Part shown: in pieces, positions 55,449 to 64,000 of the stretch | How positions within the stretch are numbered: position 1 is the stretch's first letter | Layout of the letters: each line of letters begins with the position of its first letter | Origin: Pseudomonas sp. S09G 359 | Lineage (GTDB): Bacteria; Pseudomonadota; Gammaproteobacteria; Pseudomonadales; Pseudomonadaceae | Direction of reading: 5' to 3' | Assembly: GCF_002843605.1 (NCBI RefSeq) | Contig: NZ_CP025263.1 | Coordinates: forward strand, 576,501-640,500 | Length of the DNA stretch: 64,000 bases | The notes under the pieces: model-generated | The model's database searches: none | Seen by the model: only the letters and a program-made list of their open reading frames with translations | Told to the model about the DNA's origin: nothing | Translations under genes and position numbers: made by a program

Positions 55449-56624
55449 ATGGCTTGGAATGAGCCGGGTGGCAACTCGAATAATCAGGATCCTTGGGGTG
55501 GTAAACGCCGCAATAATGGCGACCGCAAGGGGCCACCAGATCTCGACGAGGCCTTCCGAAAGCTGCAGGAAAGCCTGAATGGGTTGTTCGGTGGTGGAAA
55601 AAAACGCGGTGGTGACGATGGCGGTCGCACAAGCAAGGGCGGCGGCTATGGCCTGCTGGGCCTGGGTCTTGTCGTGCTGGCATCCGTGTGGCTGTACAGC
55701 GCCGTATACGTGGTGGACGAGCAGGAGCAGGCCGTGGTGCTGCGCTTCGGCAAGTACTACGAAACGGTCGGCCCGGGCCTGAACATCTATTTCCCGCCGA
55801 TCGACAAGAAGTACATGGAGAACGTCACGCGTGAGCGTGCCTACACCAAGCAGGGCCAGATGCTGACCGAAGACGAGAACATCGTCGAAGTGCCGCTGAC
55901 CGTGCAGTACAAGATCAGCAACCTGCAGGACTTCGTGCTGAACGTTGATCAGCCGGAAATCAGCCTGCAACACGCAACCGAAAGCGCCCTGCGCCACGTG
56001 GTGGGTTCCACCGCCATGGACCAGGTGCTGACCGAAGGTCGTGAATTGATGGCCAGCGAAATCAAGGAGCGCCTGCAACGGTTCCTCGATACCTATCGCA
56101 CCGGTATCACCGTTACCCAGGTGAACGTACAGAGCGCAGCGGCACCGCGTGAAGTGCAGGAAGCCTTCGATGACGTGATCCGCGCCCGTGAAGACGAGCA
56201 GCGTTCGCGCAACCAGGCTGAAACCTACGCCAATGGCGTCGTGCCGGAAGCTCGTGGTCAGGCCCAGCGCATCCTTGAAGATGCCAACGGTTACCGCGAC
56301 GAAGTGGTTTCCCGTGCCAAGGGTGAGGCGGATCGCTTTACCAAGCTGGTTGCCGAGTACCGCAAGGCGCCCGAGGTTACCCGCGAGCGTCTGTACCTGG
56401 ACACCATGCAGGAAGTCTTCAGCAACACCAGCAAGGTTCTCGTGACCGGCAGCAAAGGTGGGCAGAACAACCTGCTGTACCTGCCGCTGGACAAGATGAT
56501 CGAAGGTGGTCGTAGCAGCACCGGCGCAGCGTCCACCGGTTCCAATGCCGCTGCCAACGAAGCGAGCGCCCGTGCGGCCGCTGACTTGCTGCAACAGCAA
56601 ACACGTACCAGGGAGAGTCGTTGA
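55449..56624 (+). CDS. hflK: FtsH protease regulator HflK
   Basis: A 391-residue SPFH/band-7 membrane protein. A Gly-rich cytoplasmic N-terminus (GGNSNNQDPWGGKRRNNGDR) comes before a single transmembrane helix (YGLLGLGLVVLASVWLYSAVYVV), then the SPFH domain and a long helix. With HflC it forms a large ring that controls the FtsH protease. ATG at 55449 has GGAGAGCGCT upstream (GGAG at 7). Its stop TGA overlaps the hflC ATG. Confidence 0.95.
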   Translation: MAWNEPGGNSNNQDPWGGKRRNNGDRKGPPDLDEAFRKLQESLNGLFGGGKKRGGDDGGRTSKGGGYGLLGLGLVVLASVWLYSAVYVVDEQEQAVVLRFGKYYETVGPGLNIYFPPIDKKYMENVTRERAYTKQGQMLTEDENIVEVPLTVQYKISNLQDFVLNVDQPEISLQHATESALRHVVGSTAMDQVLTEGRELMASEIKERLQRFLDTYRTGITVTQVNVQSAAAPREVQEAFDDVIRAREDEQRSRNQAETYANGVVPEARGQAQRILEDANGYRDEVVSRAKGEADRFTKLVAEYRKAPEVTRERLYLDTMQEVFSNTSKVLVTGSKGGQNNLLYLPLDKMIEGGRSSTGAASTGSNAAANEASARAAADLLQQQTRTRESR

Positions 56625-57490
56625 TGAGCAATAAATCGCTGACCGCCCTGATTGTGGGCGTCGTCGTGGTCATCGCTGCCTGGAACTGCTTCTACATCGT
56701 GGCTCAGACCGAGCGTGCGGTGCTGCTGCAATTCGGTCGCGTGGTCCAGGCAGATGTCCAGCCCGGCCTGCATGTGAAGGTCCCCTACGTGAACCAGGTG
56801 CGCAAGTTCGACGCCCGCCTGATGACCCTGGATGCACCGACACAACGCTTCCTGACCCTGGAAAAGAAAGCCGTGATGGTTGACGCCTACGCCAAGTGGC
56901 GCGTCAAGGATGCCGAGCGCTTCTACACTGCGACCTCCGGCCTCAAGCAGATTGCCGACGAGCGTTTGTCGCGCCGTCTGGAGTCGGGCCTGCGTGACCA
57001 GTTTGGTAAGCGCACCCTGCACGAGGTGGTCTCCGGTGAACGTGATGCGCTGATGGCTGACATCACGCGCTCGCTGAACACCATGGCAGAGAAAGAGCTG
57101 GGCATCGAAGTGGTTGATGTCCGGGTCAAGGCTATCGACCTGCCGAAGGAAGTGAACCGCAGCGTGTTCGAGCGTATGAGCACCGAGCGTGAGCGTGAAG
57201 CTCGTGAGCACCGCGCCAAGGGTAACGAGTTGGCCGAAGGTATCCGTGCGGATGCCGACCGTCAGCGCCGTGTACTGCTGGCCGAAGCCTATCGCGAGTC
57301 TGAAGAGGCGCGCGGTGATGGTGATGCTCAAGCCGCGGCGATCTACGCCAAGGCCTACGGCCAGGACCAGGAGTTCTACGCGTTCTACCGTAGCCTGCGT
57401 GCCTACCGTGAAAGCTTCGCGAACAAAACCGATGTCATGGTGCTGGACCCAAGCAGCGACTTCTTCCGCTACCTGGAAAAGTCCAAGTAA
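56624..57490 (+). CDS. hflC: FtsH protease regulator HflC
   Basis: A 288-residue SPFH/band-7 membrane protein with an N-terminal helix (LTALIVGVVVVIAAWNCFYIV) and the pattern QTERAVLLQFGRVV typical of HflC. A C-terminal helix includes RADADRQRRVLLAEAYRESEEARGDGDA. It partners HflK in the complex around FtsH. The ATG at 56624 overlaps the hflK stop. In many gammaproteobacteria a small DUF2065 gene follows, but here none is found before hisZ. Confidence 0.95.
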   Translation: MSNKSLTALIVGVVVVIAAWNCFYIVAQTERAVLLQFGRVVQADVQPGLHVKVPYVNQVRKFDARLMTLDAPTQRFLTLEKKAVMVDAYAKWRVKDAERFYTATSGLKQIADERLSRRLESGLRDQFGKRTLHEVVSGERDALMADITRSLNTMAEKELGIEVVDVRVKAIDLPKEVNRSVFERMSTEREREAREHRAKGNELAEGIRADADRQRRVLLAEAYRESEEARGDGDAQAAAIYAKAYGQDQEFYAFYRSLRAYRESFANKTDVMVLDPSSDFFRYLEKSK

Positions 57491-57580
57491 CCAGCCTGTG
57501 ATTCTGTAGGTTTCACTCCCGTCGGGCGGCTAAAACGCCTGGCGGGGTGATCCTTTCAGAAAACGGGTGTATGATGCGGC

Positions 57581-57604
57581 AGCCGGGAAATTCCCGGCTT
57601 TTTT
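57581..57604 (+). terminator. rho-independent terminator after hflC
   Basis: A perfect stem AGCCGGG-AAATT-CCCGGCT is followed by a run of T, 90 bases after the hflC stop. It seems to end the nnrD-to-hflC transcript. The 294-base gap to hisZ holds nothing else that I can identify. Confidence 0.85.
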
Positions 57605-57784
57605 GCGTCTGCATGTTTGATTCGGCAGGCGTGACAGGTTTTTCGAGGAAAGTGCCCGACGAGGCCGGTTACAGGTCGTTCGTCACGTCGCTCTTGCGCG
57701 TGGTTTATGCAGGCGGCGGGCATTTTCTGCTTCACTCAAGGCTCGGCCGAGGGCTGGCCGCCCGGATCAAAGGGGAATGGCGTA

Positions 57785-58972
57785 ATGGCAACGGTAGACC
57801 GCTGGCTGCTGCCAGATGGCATCGAAGAAGTACTGCCACCGGAAGCTGCGCGCATTGAAGTAGCGCGTCGTCAGGTGTTGGATCTGTTCCAGAGCTGGGG
57901 TTACGAGTTTGTCGTGACCCCCCATATCGAGTACCTGGAATCCCTGCTGACCGGCGCGGGCCAGGACCTGGATCTGCGCACCTTCAAGGTCATCGACCCG
58001 CAATCGGGTCGGCAAATGGGTTTCCGTGCCGACATCACGCCGCAAGTGGCGCGCATCGATGCGCACACCCTGCGCCGCGAAGGCCCGAGCCGCCTGTGCT
58101 ACGCCGGCAGCGTGCTGCATGCCCAGCCGCGTGCGTTGTCGTCTTCCCGTAGCCCGATCCAACTGGGCGCCGAGTTGTACGGCGACGCCAGCCCGAGCAG
58201 CGACGTTGAAGTGATCAGCCTGATGCTGGCCATGTTGCAACTGGCTGACGTGCCGGATGTCCACATGGACCTGGGCCACGTGGGTATCTACCGTGGCTTG
58301 GCGCGTGCGGCCGGTTTGTCCGGTGAAGTGGAACAACAGTTGTTCGATGCCCTGCAACGCAAGGCCATCGACGAAGTGATCGCGCTCACCGAGGGCGTGC
58401 CTGCCGACCTCGCCGGCATGCTGCGTGCGCTGGTGAACCTGTGTGGCGGCCGTGAAGTGCTGGTGGCCGCGCGTGAGCGCCTGGCCAATGCGCCGGCGCC
58501 GGTATTGGCGGCGCTGGATGACGTGCTGGCGATTGCCGAGCAGTTGTCGGCACGCTTCCCACAGTTGCCGCTGTACTTTGACCTGGGTGAGTTGCGCGGC
58601 TACCACTACCACACCGGTGTGGTGTTCGCGGTGTTTGTACCGGGTGTTGGCCAGGCCATCGCCCAAGGCGGTCGTTACGACGATATCGGCGCCGACTTCG
58701 GTCGCGCACGTCCGGCGACGGGCTTTTCTACCGATTTGAAAACCCTGGTGACCCTGGGGCGTGCTGAGGTCGAGCTGCCGTCTGGTGGCGTCTGGATGCC
58801 CGACAGTACGGACGCAGCACTCTGGCAGCAGGTTTGCCAGTTGCGCAGTGAGGGTCAGCGTGTCGTCCAGGCTTTGCCTGGGCAGCCATTGGCCGCCGCC
58901 CGTGATGCGGACTGCGACCGGCAATTGATTCTGCAGAACGGGCTTTGGCAAGTATCGCCACTGGCTTCTTGA
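57785..58972 (+). CDS. hisZ: ATP phosphoribosyltransferase regulatory subunit HisZ
   Basis: A 395-residue histidyl-tRNA-synthetase-like protein. It has class II synthetase core segments ([41 protein letters not shown] and [11 protein letters not shown]) but is not a tRNA synthetase. It lacks the usual anticodon domain length and acts as the regulatory partner of the short HisG. The first step of histidine synthesis therefore depends on hisG encoded elsewhere. ATG at 57785 has AAAGGGGAATGGCGTA ahead (AAGGGGA at 9-15). purA follows after 54 bases. Confidence 0.94.
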   Translation: MATVDRWLLPDGIEEVLPPEAARIEVARRQVLDLFQSWGYEFVVTPHIEYLESLLTGAGQDLDLRTFKVIDPQSGRQMGFRADITPQVARIDAHTLRREGPSRLCYAGSVLHAQPRALSSSRSPIQLGAELYGDASPSSDVEVISLMLAMLQLADVPDVHMDLGHVGIYRGLARAAGLSGEVEQQLFDALQRKAIDEVIALTEGVPADLAGMLRALVNLCGGREVLVAARERLANAPAPVLAALDDVLAIAEQLSARFPQLPLYFDLGELRGYHYHTGVVFAVFVPGVGQAIAQGGRYDDIGADFGRARPATGFSTDLKTLVTLGRAEVELPSGGVWMPDSTDAALWQQVCQLRSEGQRVVQALPGQPLAAARDADCDRQLILQNGLWQVSPLAS

Positions 58973-60316
<1,344 letters not shown>

Positions 60317-60335
60317 TAAGCTGTTGATGTAAAAA

Positions 60336-60364
60336 GCAAAGGGCTCCTTCGGGAGCCCTTTTGC
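60336..60364 (+). terminator. rho-independent terminator after purA
   Basis: The stem AAAGGGCTCC-TTC-GGGAGCCCTTT is followed by TTGC. It lies 20 bases past the purA stop. Confidence 0.9.
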
Positions 60365-60455
60365 ATATCTGCTGCCTGAGCGGCACGACCCTTGCTTCGG
60401 TTCTTTCTTTCGCGGTGCTATCAAATTAATGGCACCCGTGGTGGAGGGATTCCCG

Positions 60456-62390
60456 ATGTCTGCCGTTCTCTCATTGTTACAAAGCCGTCTGTTGCGGCCG
60501 GTGTTCGTTACCCTAGGTATCGCCCTTTTGGTGCAAGTGCTGGTGGCGGTCGCTCTAACCCGAAGCACGGTCACAGCGCTGGAGGCTGATCTGGGCAATC
60601 GCCTGGGGATCGACAGCCAGAAATTGTCCGGCGAATTGGCGCAAGCCGGTAAGGAAGTCACATCCAGCCTGGACAGCTTGTCTACCAGCACGCGTCAGCG
60701 TCTGACCGCAGGGCTTTCCACGCGCCTGCAGGAAGAGCAGAAGCAACTGCGTGCGACCCTGGAAAAGGACCTGCAGGACTCTGCCAATGACATGGCGCAA
60801 CTGCTGGCCTCGGTGGCGCCCCGCGCCATGTGGGACAGCGATGTGCCGACTCTCTCGGAGTTTGCTCGGCGCGCCCAGCGCAACCCTAACGTGTTGTTCG
60901 TGGTGTATGACGACGCCGCGGGTGAGCACCTGACCCGTTACCTTAACCGTGAAAACCCGATCAACCAGGCGCTGCTGGAAAAGGGCAAGGGCGACCGCGC
61001 CTTGGATAAGGTGTTGGACGCCGCGAAAAATGATCCTTCGGTGTTCTACGTCGAAGCGTCCATCAGCCCCAATGGGGTAGAGATCGGTAAAGTCCGCATG
61101 GGGGTTTCGACCGCCGCGGTAGAGGCGGACCTGGCTGCGCTGGACAAGCGTTTTGCCGCGCTGATCGCCAGCGGTGATCAACTGGTCGGCGACAGCCTCA
61201 AAGGTGCCGCCGCCGACAGTGCGGCGGCCATGGGTGCGCGCCTGCAGTCGGCGCAAGCCACGGCGACCCAGATGGCCGCCAACACCACCAGCGCCGTCCA
61301 GGAGTCTGCTGGCACCCTGCGCTGGCGCATCGGGATGGGGCTCGCGGTGGTGGGTTTTGGCGTATTGCTGCTGATCGCCGTGGTGCTGGGGCGCCGCGTG
61401 GTCAATCGCCTGAAGCTGTTGATTGCGGCCATGGATGACCTGGCGGCGGGTGAGGGCGACCTGACCAAGCGCGTGCAAATCAGCAGTAAGGACGAAATCG
61501 GTGACATGGCCTCGGCGGTCAACCGCTTTGTGGATAAGTTGCAACCCATCGTGCGTGAGGCTGGCGATGTGGCTCAGCGTACCGGCGTGGAAATCGGCGC
61601 CATGACCTTGCGCAATGCCGGTGCCGACAAGGCGGCCGGGCTGCAGCGTGATGAGGTGGCCGAGAGCTTGCGCGCGCTGTCGCAGATGGCTGATGAGGCC
61701 CAGGCCGAAAGCCATGCCATGCAGGCTGCCTTGCAGCAGGTGGTGGATATTCGCCAGGCCACGGATGAGAACTCGCGCACCTCGGCCGAGGTCGGCAGCC
61801 TGATCGAAGCGTTGGCCGGGCAGGTGCAGGCGGGCTCCCAGGTGATCGAGCGGTTGGCGCAGCAAAGTGAGCAGATCGAAGTGGTGCTCACGGTAATCCA
61901 CGGCATCGCTGAACAGACCAACTTGCTGGCACTCAACGCCGCCATCGAGGCGGCGCGTGCCGGTGAAACCGGGCGCGGTTTTGCGGTGGTGGCGGACGAA
62001 GTGCGTGCGCTGGCGAGCAAGACCCAGAGTTCCACCGGCGACATCCAGGCGCATATCGTGGCGCTGCAACAGGGCGCGCGCGAGGCGGTGGAGACCATCG
62101 GCAAGGCCGGGCGTCAGGCCAATGAGGGCTTGCTGGTGCTGCGTGACAGCGTGCGCTTGCAGCAGACGGTGCAGGCGTCGGTGGAGCAGGTGCACGCGGC
62201 AATCGGTTTGGCGACGCGCGCGGCAGAGCATCAGGCGCAGGGCGCGCATGCCGTGCGTGGGCGGGTCGAAGTGATCCATGCCCAGGCCGAACGTGCCGCG
62301 CAGGCGGTGGTGGAGACTACCGCCAGTGGCAAGGTGCTGGATGGGCTGGCGGCGCAGTTGAAGGCGAGCCTGGGGCAGTTCCGGGCTTGA
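60456..62390 (+). CDS. methyl-accepting chemotaxis protein
   Basis: A 644-residue chemoreceptor. The first transmembrane helix spans about residues 16-34 ([19 protein letters not shown]) and the second about 291-312 ([20 protein letters not shown]). A periplasmic region rich in coiled coil and small strands lies between them. After a HAMP domain (about 313-365) comes the signalling domain, whose tip contains [19 protein letters not shown] and [15 protein letters not shown]. The ligand is unknown; the sensor is not one of the common 4-helix or Cache patterns I can name. The ATG at 60456 has GGAGGG 8-13 bases upstream; an in-frame ATG at 60429 adds nine residues. No FliA site is evident. Confidence 0.9.
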   Translation: MSAVLSLLQSRLLRPVFVTLGIALLVQVLVAVALTRSTVTALEADLGNRLGIDSQKLSGELAQAGKEVTSSLDSLSTSTRQRLTAGLSTRLQEEQKQLRATLEKDLQDSANDMAQLLASVAPRAMWDSDVPTLSEFARRAQRNPNVLFVVYDDAAGEHLTRYLNRENPINQALLEKGKGDRALDKVLDAAKNDPSVFYVEASISPNGVEIGKVRMGVSTAAVEADLAALDKRFAALIASGDQLVGDSLKGAAADSAAAMGARLQSAQATATQMAANTTSAVQESAGTLRWRIGMGLAVVGFGVLLLIAVVLGRRVVNRLKLLIAAMDDLAAGEGDLTKRVQISSKDEIGDMASAVNRFVDKLQPIVREAGDVAQRTGVEIGAMTLRNAGADKAAGLQRDEVAESLRALSQMADEAQAESHAMQAALQQVVDIRQATDENSRTSAEVGSLIEALAGQVQAGSQVIERLAQQSEQIEVVLTVIHGIAEQTNLLALNAAIEAARAGETGRGFAVVADEVRALASKTQSSTGDIQAHIVALQQGAREAVETIGKAGRQANEGLLVLRDSVRLQQTVQASVEQVHAAIGLATRAAEHQAQGAHAVRGRVEVIHAQAERAAQAVVETTASGKVLDGLAAQLKASLGQFRA

Positions 62391-62409
62391 GGTTATCTGT
62401 GATGGCCTC

Positions 62410-62491
62410 TTCGCGAGCAAGCCCGCTCCCACATTTGACTGCATTCCAAAGCTGGAATACGGTCAAATGTGGGAGGGGGCTTGCCCCCGAT
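62410..62491. repeat. chimeric REP doublet
   Basis: The left arm is of the GCGAGCAAGCCCGCTCCC type and the right arm of the GGGAGGGGGCTTGCCCCC type, so two REP families are joined. The spacer has its own inverted repeat ATTCCA-AAGC-TGGAAT, and outer TTTGAC/GTCAAA parts also pair. It fills the gap between the chemoreceptor gene and the ABC permease. Confidence 0.88.
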
Positions 62492-62498
62492 AGCGGTC

Positions 62499-64000
62499 TC
62501 AGCGACTCAGATACATCCGAGTCGTCAGCAGATAAACCGGCAACCCCGACACCAGAATCAACAACGCCGCATAAGGCGCCGCCGCCGCAAACTCCACATT
62601 CGAAGTGTGCGCCCACACGGCAGTCGCCAAGGTGTTCAGGCCGGTTGGACTGAGCAGCAACGTGGCCGTCAATTCCTTCATCGCATCCAGAAAAACCAGC
62701 GCAAACGCCGCGCCCAATGCCGGGAAAATAATCGGCAACGTCACTCGGCAAAACGCACTGAACGACGACGCGCCCAGGGTTCTCGCCGCTTCTTCCAGCT
62801 GCGGCGCAGCCTTGTTCAGCGCCGTGCGGATGGGCGCCTGGGCCAGCGGTAAAAACAGCAGCGCATAAGCGATCAGCAACAACGCCGAGGTCTGGTACAG
62901 CGCCGGCACGTAATGCAGCGCGAAATACACCAGCGTCAGCGCAATCACCAAGCCGGGCAGGGCGTGCAGCAGGTAGGGCAGGCGCTCGGCCCAGATTGCC
63001 AGTTGGCCCTTGTAGCGCACCACCAGCAGGCCGACCGGCACTGCCAGCACCAGGCACAACGCCGCGCCGCCCAGGGACAGTGCCAGTGAGGACAACAGCG
63101 CCTCACCGATCTGCGCCACTGGAAACGCCGCTGACGACCCCACTGCCAGCCAGTAACCGAGCATGCCCAGGGGAATGCCGCTGCCGATGATCGCCAGCGC
63201 CAGGCAATACACCTGGCCCAGCGCTGCCCATTTGCCCAGCCGAACCTGCTCGGCGTGCCGCGCTGCGCCCTGGCCGATGCGTACATGCCGTCCCTTGCCG
63301 CGCACCCGCAGCTCCAGCCATAACAAGGTCAGGCACATCACCAGCAACACTGCAGAGAGCATCGCGGCATTGGCATTGCTGAATTCCAGTTCGAATTGCT
63401 GGTAGATCGCGGTGGTGAACGTCTGCAGGCCGATGATCGACAGTGCGCCGAACTCTACCAGCATGTGCAACGCAATCAGCAGTGCGCCGGCCAGCAGCGA
63501 GGGCCACAACAGCGGCAGTGTGATGCGCAAAAACACCCCCCAGCGATTCAGGCCGAGGGTGCGCGCCGATTCTTCCAGAGATGGGTCGAGGTTGCGCAGG
63601 GTGGCCGCCACCGGCAGAAACACCAGCGGGTATTTGGACAGGGTCATCACCAGGATCGCGCCGCCGAGGCCCTCGAAGTTGGCGCTCAGCGACACCCAGG
63701 TGAAGCTGCTGACAAACGCCGGCACCGCGAACGGCAGGCACAGAATCACACCCCAGATGCGCCGCCCCGGCAGGTTGCTGCGCTCCAGCAACCAGGCCAG
63801 TGACAGGCCGATCACGCCACACGCCACTGTCACCCCGACCATCAGCGCCAAGGTGTTGCGCAGCAGCCCGAACACATATGGCCGCCACAGCAGATGTACT
63901 GCCTCGGCCCAGCCGGCCTGCCAGGCCTTCAGCCCGACATACACCAATGGCAGCAGGCTCAGGCCCACCAGAAACAGCACGGGCAGCAGCAGCCAGATCG
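62499..64000 (-). CDS. iron(III)-type ABC transporter permease, two-domain (5' end outside window)
   Basis: The frame is open to the right edge, so about 500 residues of the C-terminal part are seen. It has around 11-12 hydrophobic segments and two binding-protein-dependent transport permease domains fused in one chain. Each has the EAA-type loop: EESARTLGLNRWGVFLRITLP in the first and EEAARTLGASSFSAFCRVTLP in the second. This arrangement is typical of FbpB/HitB-like iron(III) permeases. The partner ATPase and binding protein must lie outside the window. Substrate is a family-based guess. The stop TGA is at 62499-62501. Confidence 0.87.
   Translation of the reverse strand, partial: IWLLLPVLFLVGLSLLPLVYVGLKAWQAGWAEAVHLLWRPYVFGLLRNTLALMVGVTVACGVIGLSLAWLLERSNLPGRRIWGVILCLPFAVPAFVSSFTWVSLSANFEGLGGAILVMTLSKYPLVFLPVAATLRNLDPSLEESARTLGLNRWGVFLRITLPLLWPSLLAGALLIALHMLVEFGALSIIGLQTFTTAIYQQFELEFSNANAAMLSAVLLVMCLTLLWLELRVRGKGRHVRIGQGAARHAEQVRLGKWAALGQVYCLALAIIGSGIPLGMLGYWLAVGSSAAFPVAQIGEALLSSLALSLGGAALCLVLAVPVGLLVVRYKGQLAIWAERLPYLLHALPGLVIALTLVYFALHYVPALYQTSALLLIAYALLFLPLAQAPIRTALNKAAPQLEEAARTLGASSFSAFCRVTLPIIFPALGAAFALVFLDAMKELTATLLLSPTGLNTLATAVWAHTSNVEFAAAAPYAALLILVSGLPVYLLTTRMYLSR

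Noticed and set aside
53820..56600. 926-residue minus-strand frame over hflX and hflK
   Set aside because: Opposite to the highly conserved hfq-hflX-hflK genes; composition is His/Gln-rich as expected of antisense shadows in GC-rich DNA.

Overview
The window looks like core chromosome of a Pseudomonas of the P. fluorescens group. The sequence is GC-rich with strong third-position G/C bias. REP palindromes of the two common fluorescent-pseudomonad types sit in many intergenic gaps. Gene order, as I remember it, follows the P. aeruginosa PAO1 block from about PA5005 down to PA4938, with a few local differences. No phage, insertion sequence, CRISPR array, tRNA or rRNA was seen.

Region 1 (1-14773) is a lipopolysaccharide (LPS) outer-core, export and heptose locus. 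It holds a carbamoyltransferase (cut by the left edge), a GT4 glycosyltransferase (wapH-like), a Mig-14-like protein, the de-N-acetylase dnpA, ssg, a GT2-like and a GT4 glycosyltransferase, a small kinase-fold protein on the minus strand, the O-antigen ligase waaL, the flippase msbA, a sulfotransferase with an APS kinase (cysC), the heptose-activating enzyme hldE and an NAD-dependent sugar epimerase. The sulfotransferase/cysC pair between msbA and hldE is the main accessory feature and suggests a sulfated surface glycan. waaA, the Kdo transferase, follows at 19273.

Region 2 (14887-22138) has a minus-strand trio (Pseudomonas protein of unknown function, aldo/keto reductase, FAD oxidoreductase), an SMR exporter divergent from a LysR regulator, waaA, and a TolC-family outer-membrane channel. 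Region 3 (22300-25903) is a thiamin unit: promoter, TPP riboswitch, thiC and a probable HMP transporter cytX. Region 4 (25872-34817) has an RsiV-like lipoprotein, then nudF, a DUF1249 gene, cpdA and yqiA, then the topoisomerase IV genes parE and parC with a secreted phytase-like protein gene between them.

Region 5 (34992-46107) has a PqiC-like lipoprotein, an AhpA/YtjB-like membrane protein divergent from serB, rhdA-psd, an HDOD protein, the flagellar stator genes motAB, rsgA and orn. The AhpA/YtjB-like protein appears to carry a degenerate nucleotide-cyclase-like domain, and motAB are preceded by a very good FliA-type promoter. Region 6 (46301-60316) has a TRIC-like channel gene, queG, and the long cluster nnrD-tsaE-amiB-mutL-miaA-hfq-hflX-hflK-hflC, followed by hisZ and purA. 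Region 7 (60456-64000) has a methyl-accepting chemotaxis protein and a two-domain ABC permease cut by the right edge.

Most of the window is housekeeping sequence. The points that most merit a second look are the sulfation pair in the LPS locus, the kinase-fold protein that seems to lack its catalytic Asp, the cyclase-like domain next to serB, the FliA site at motA, and several rearranged REP elements. No wholly new system is evident.
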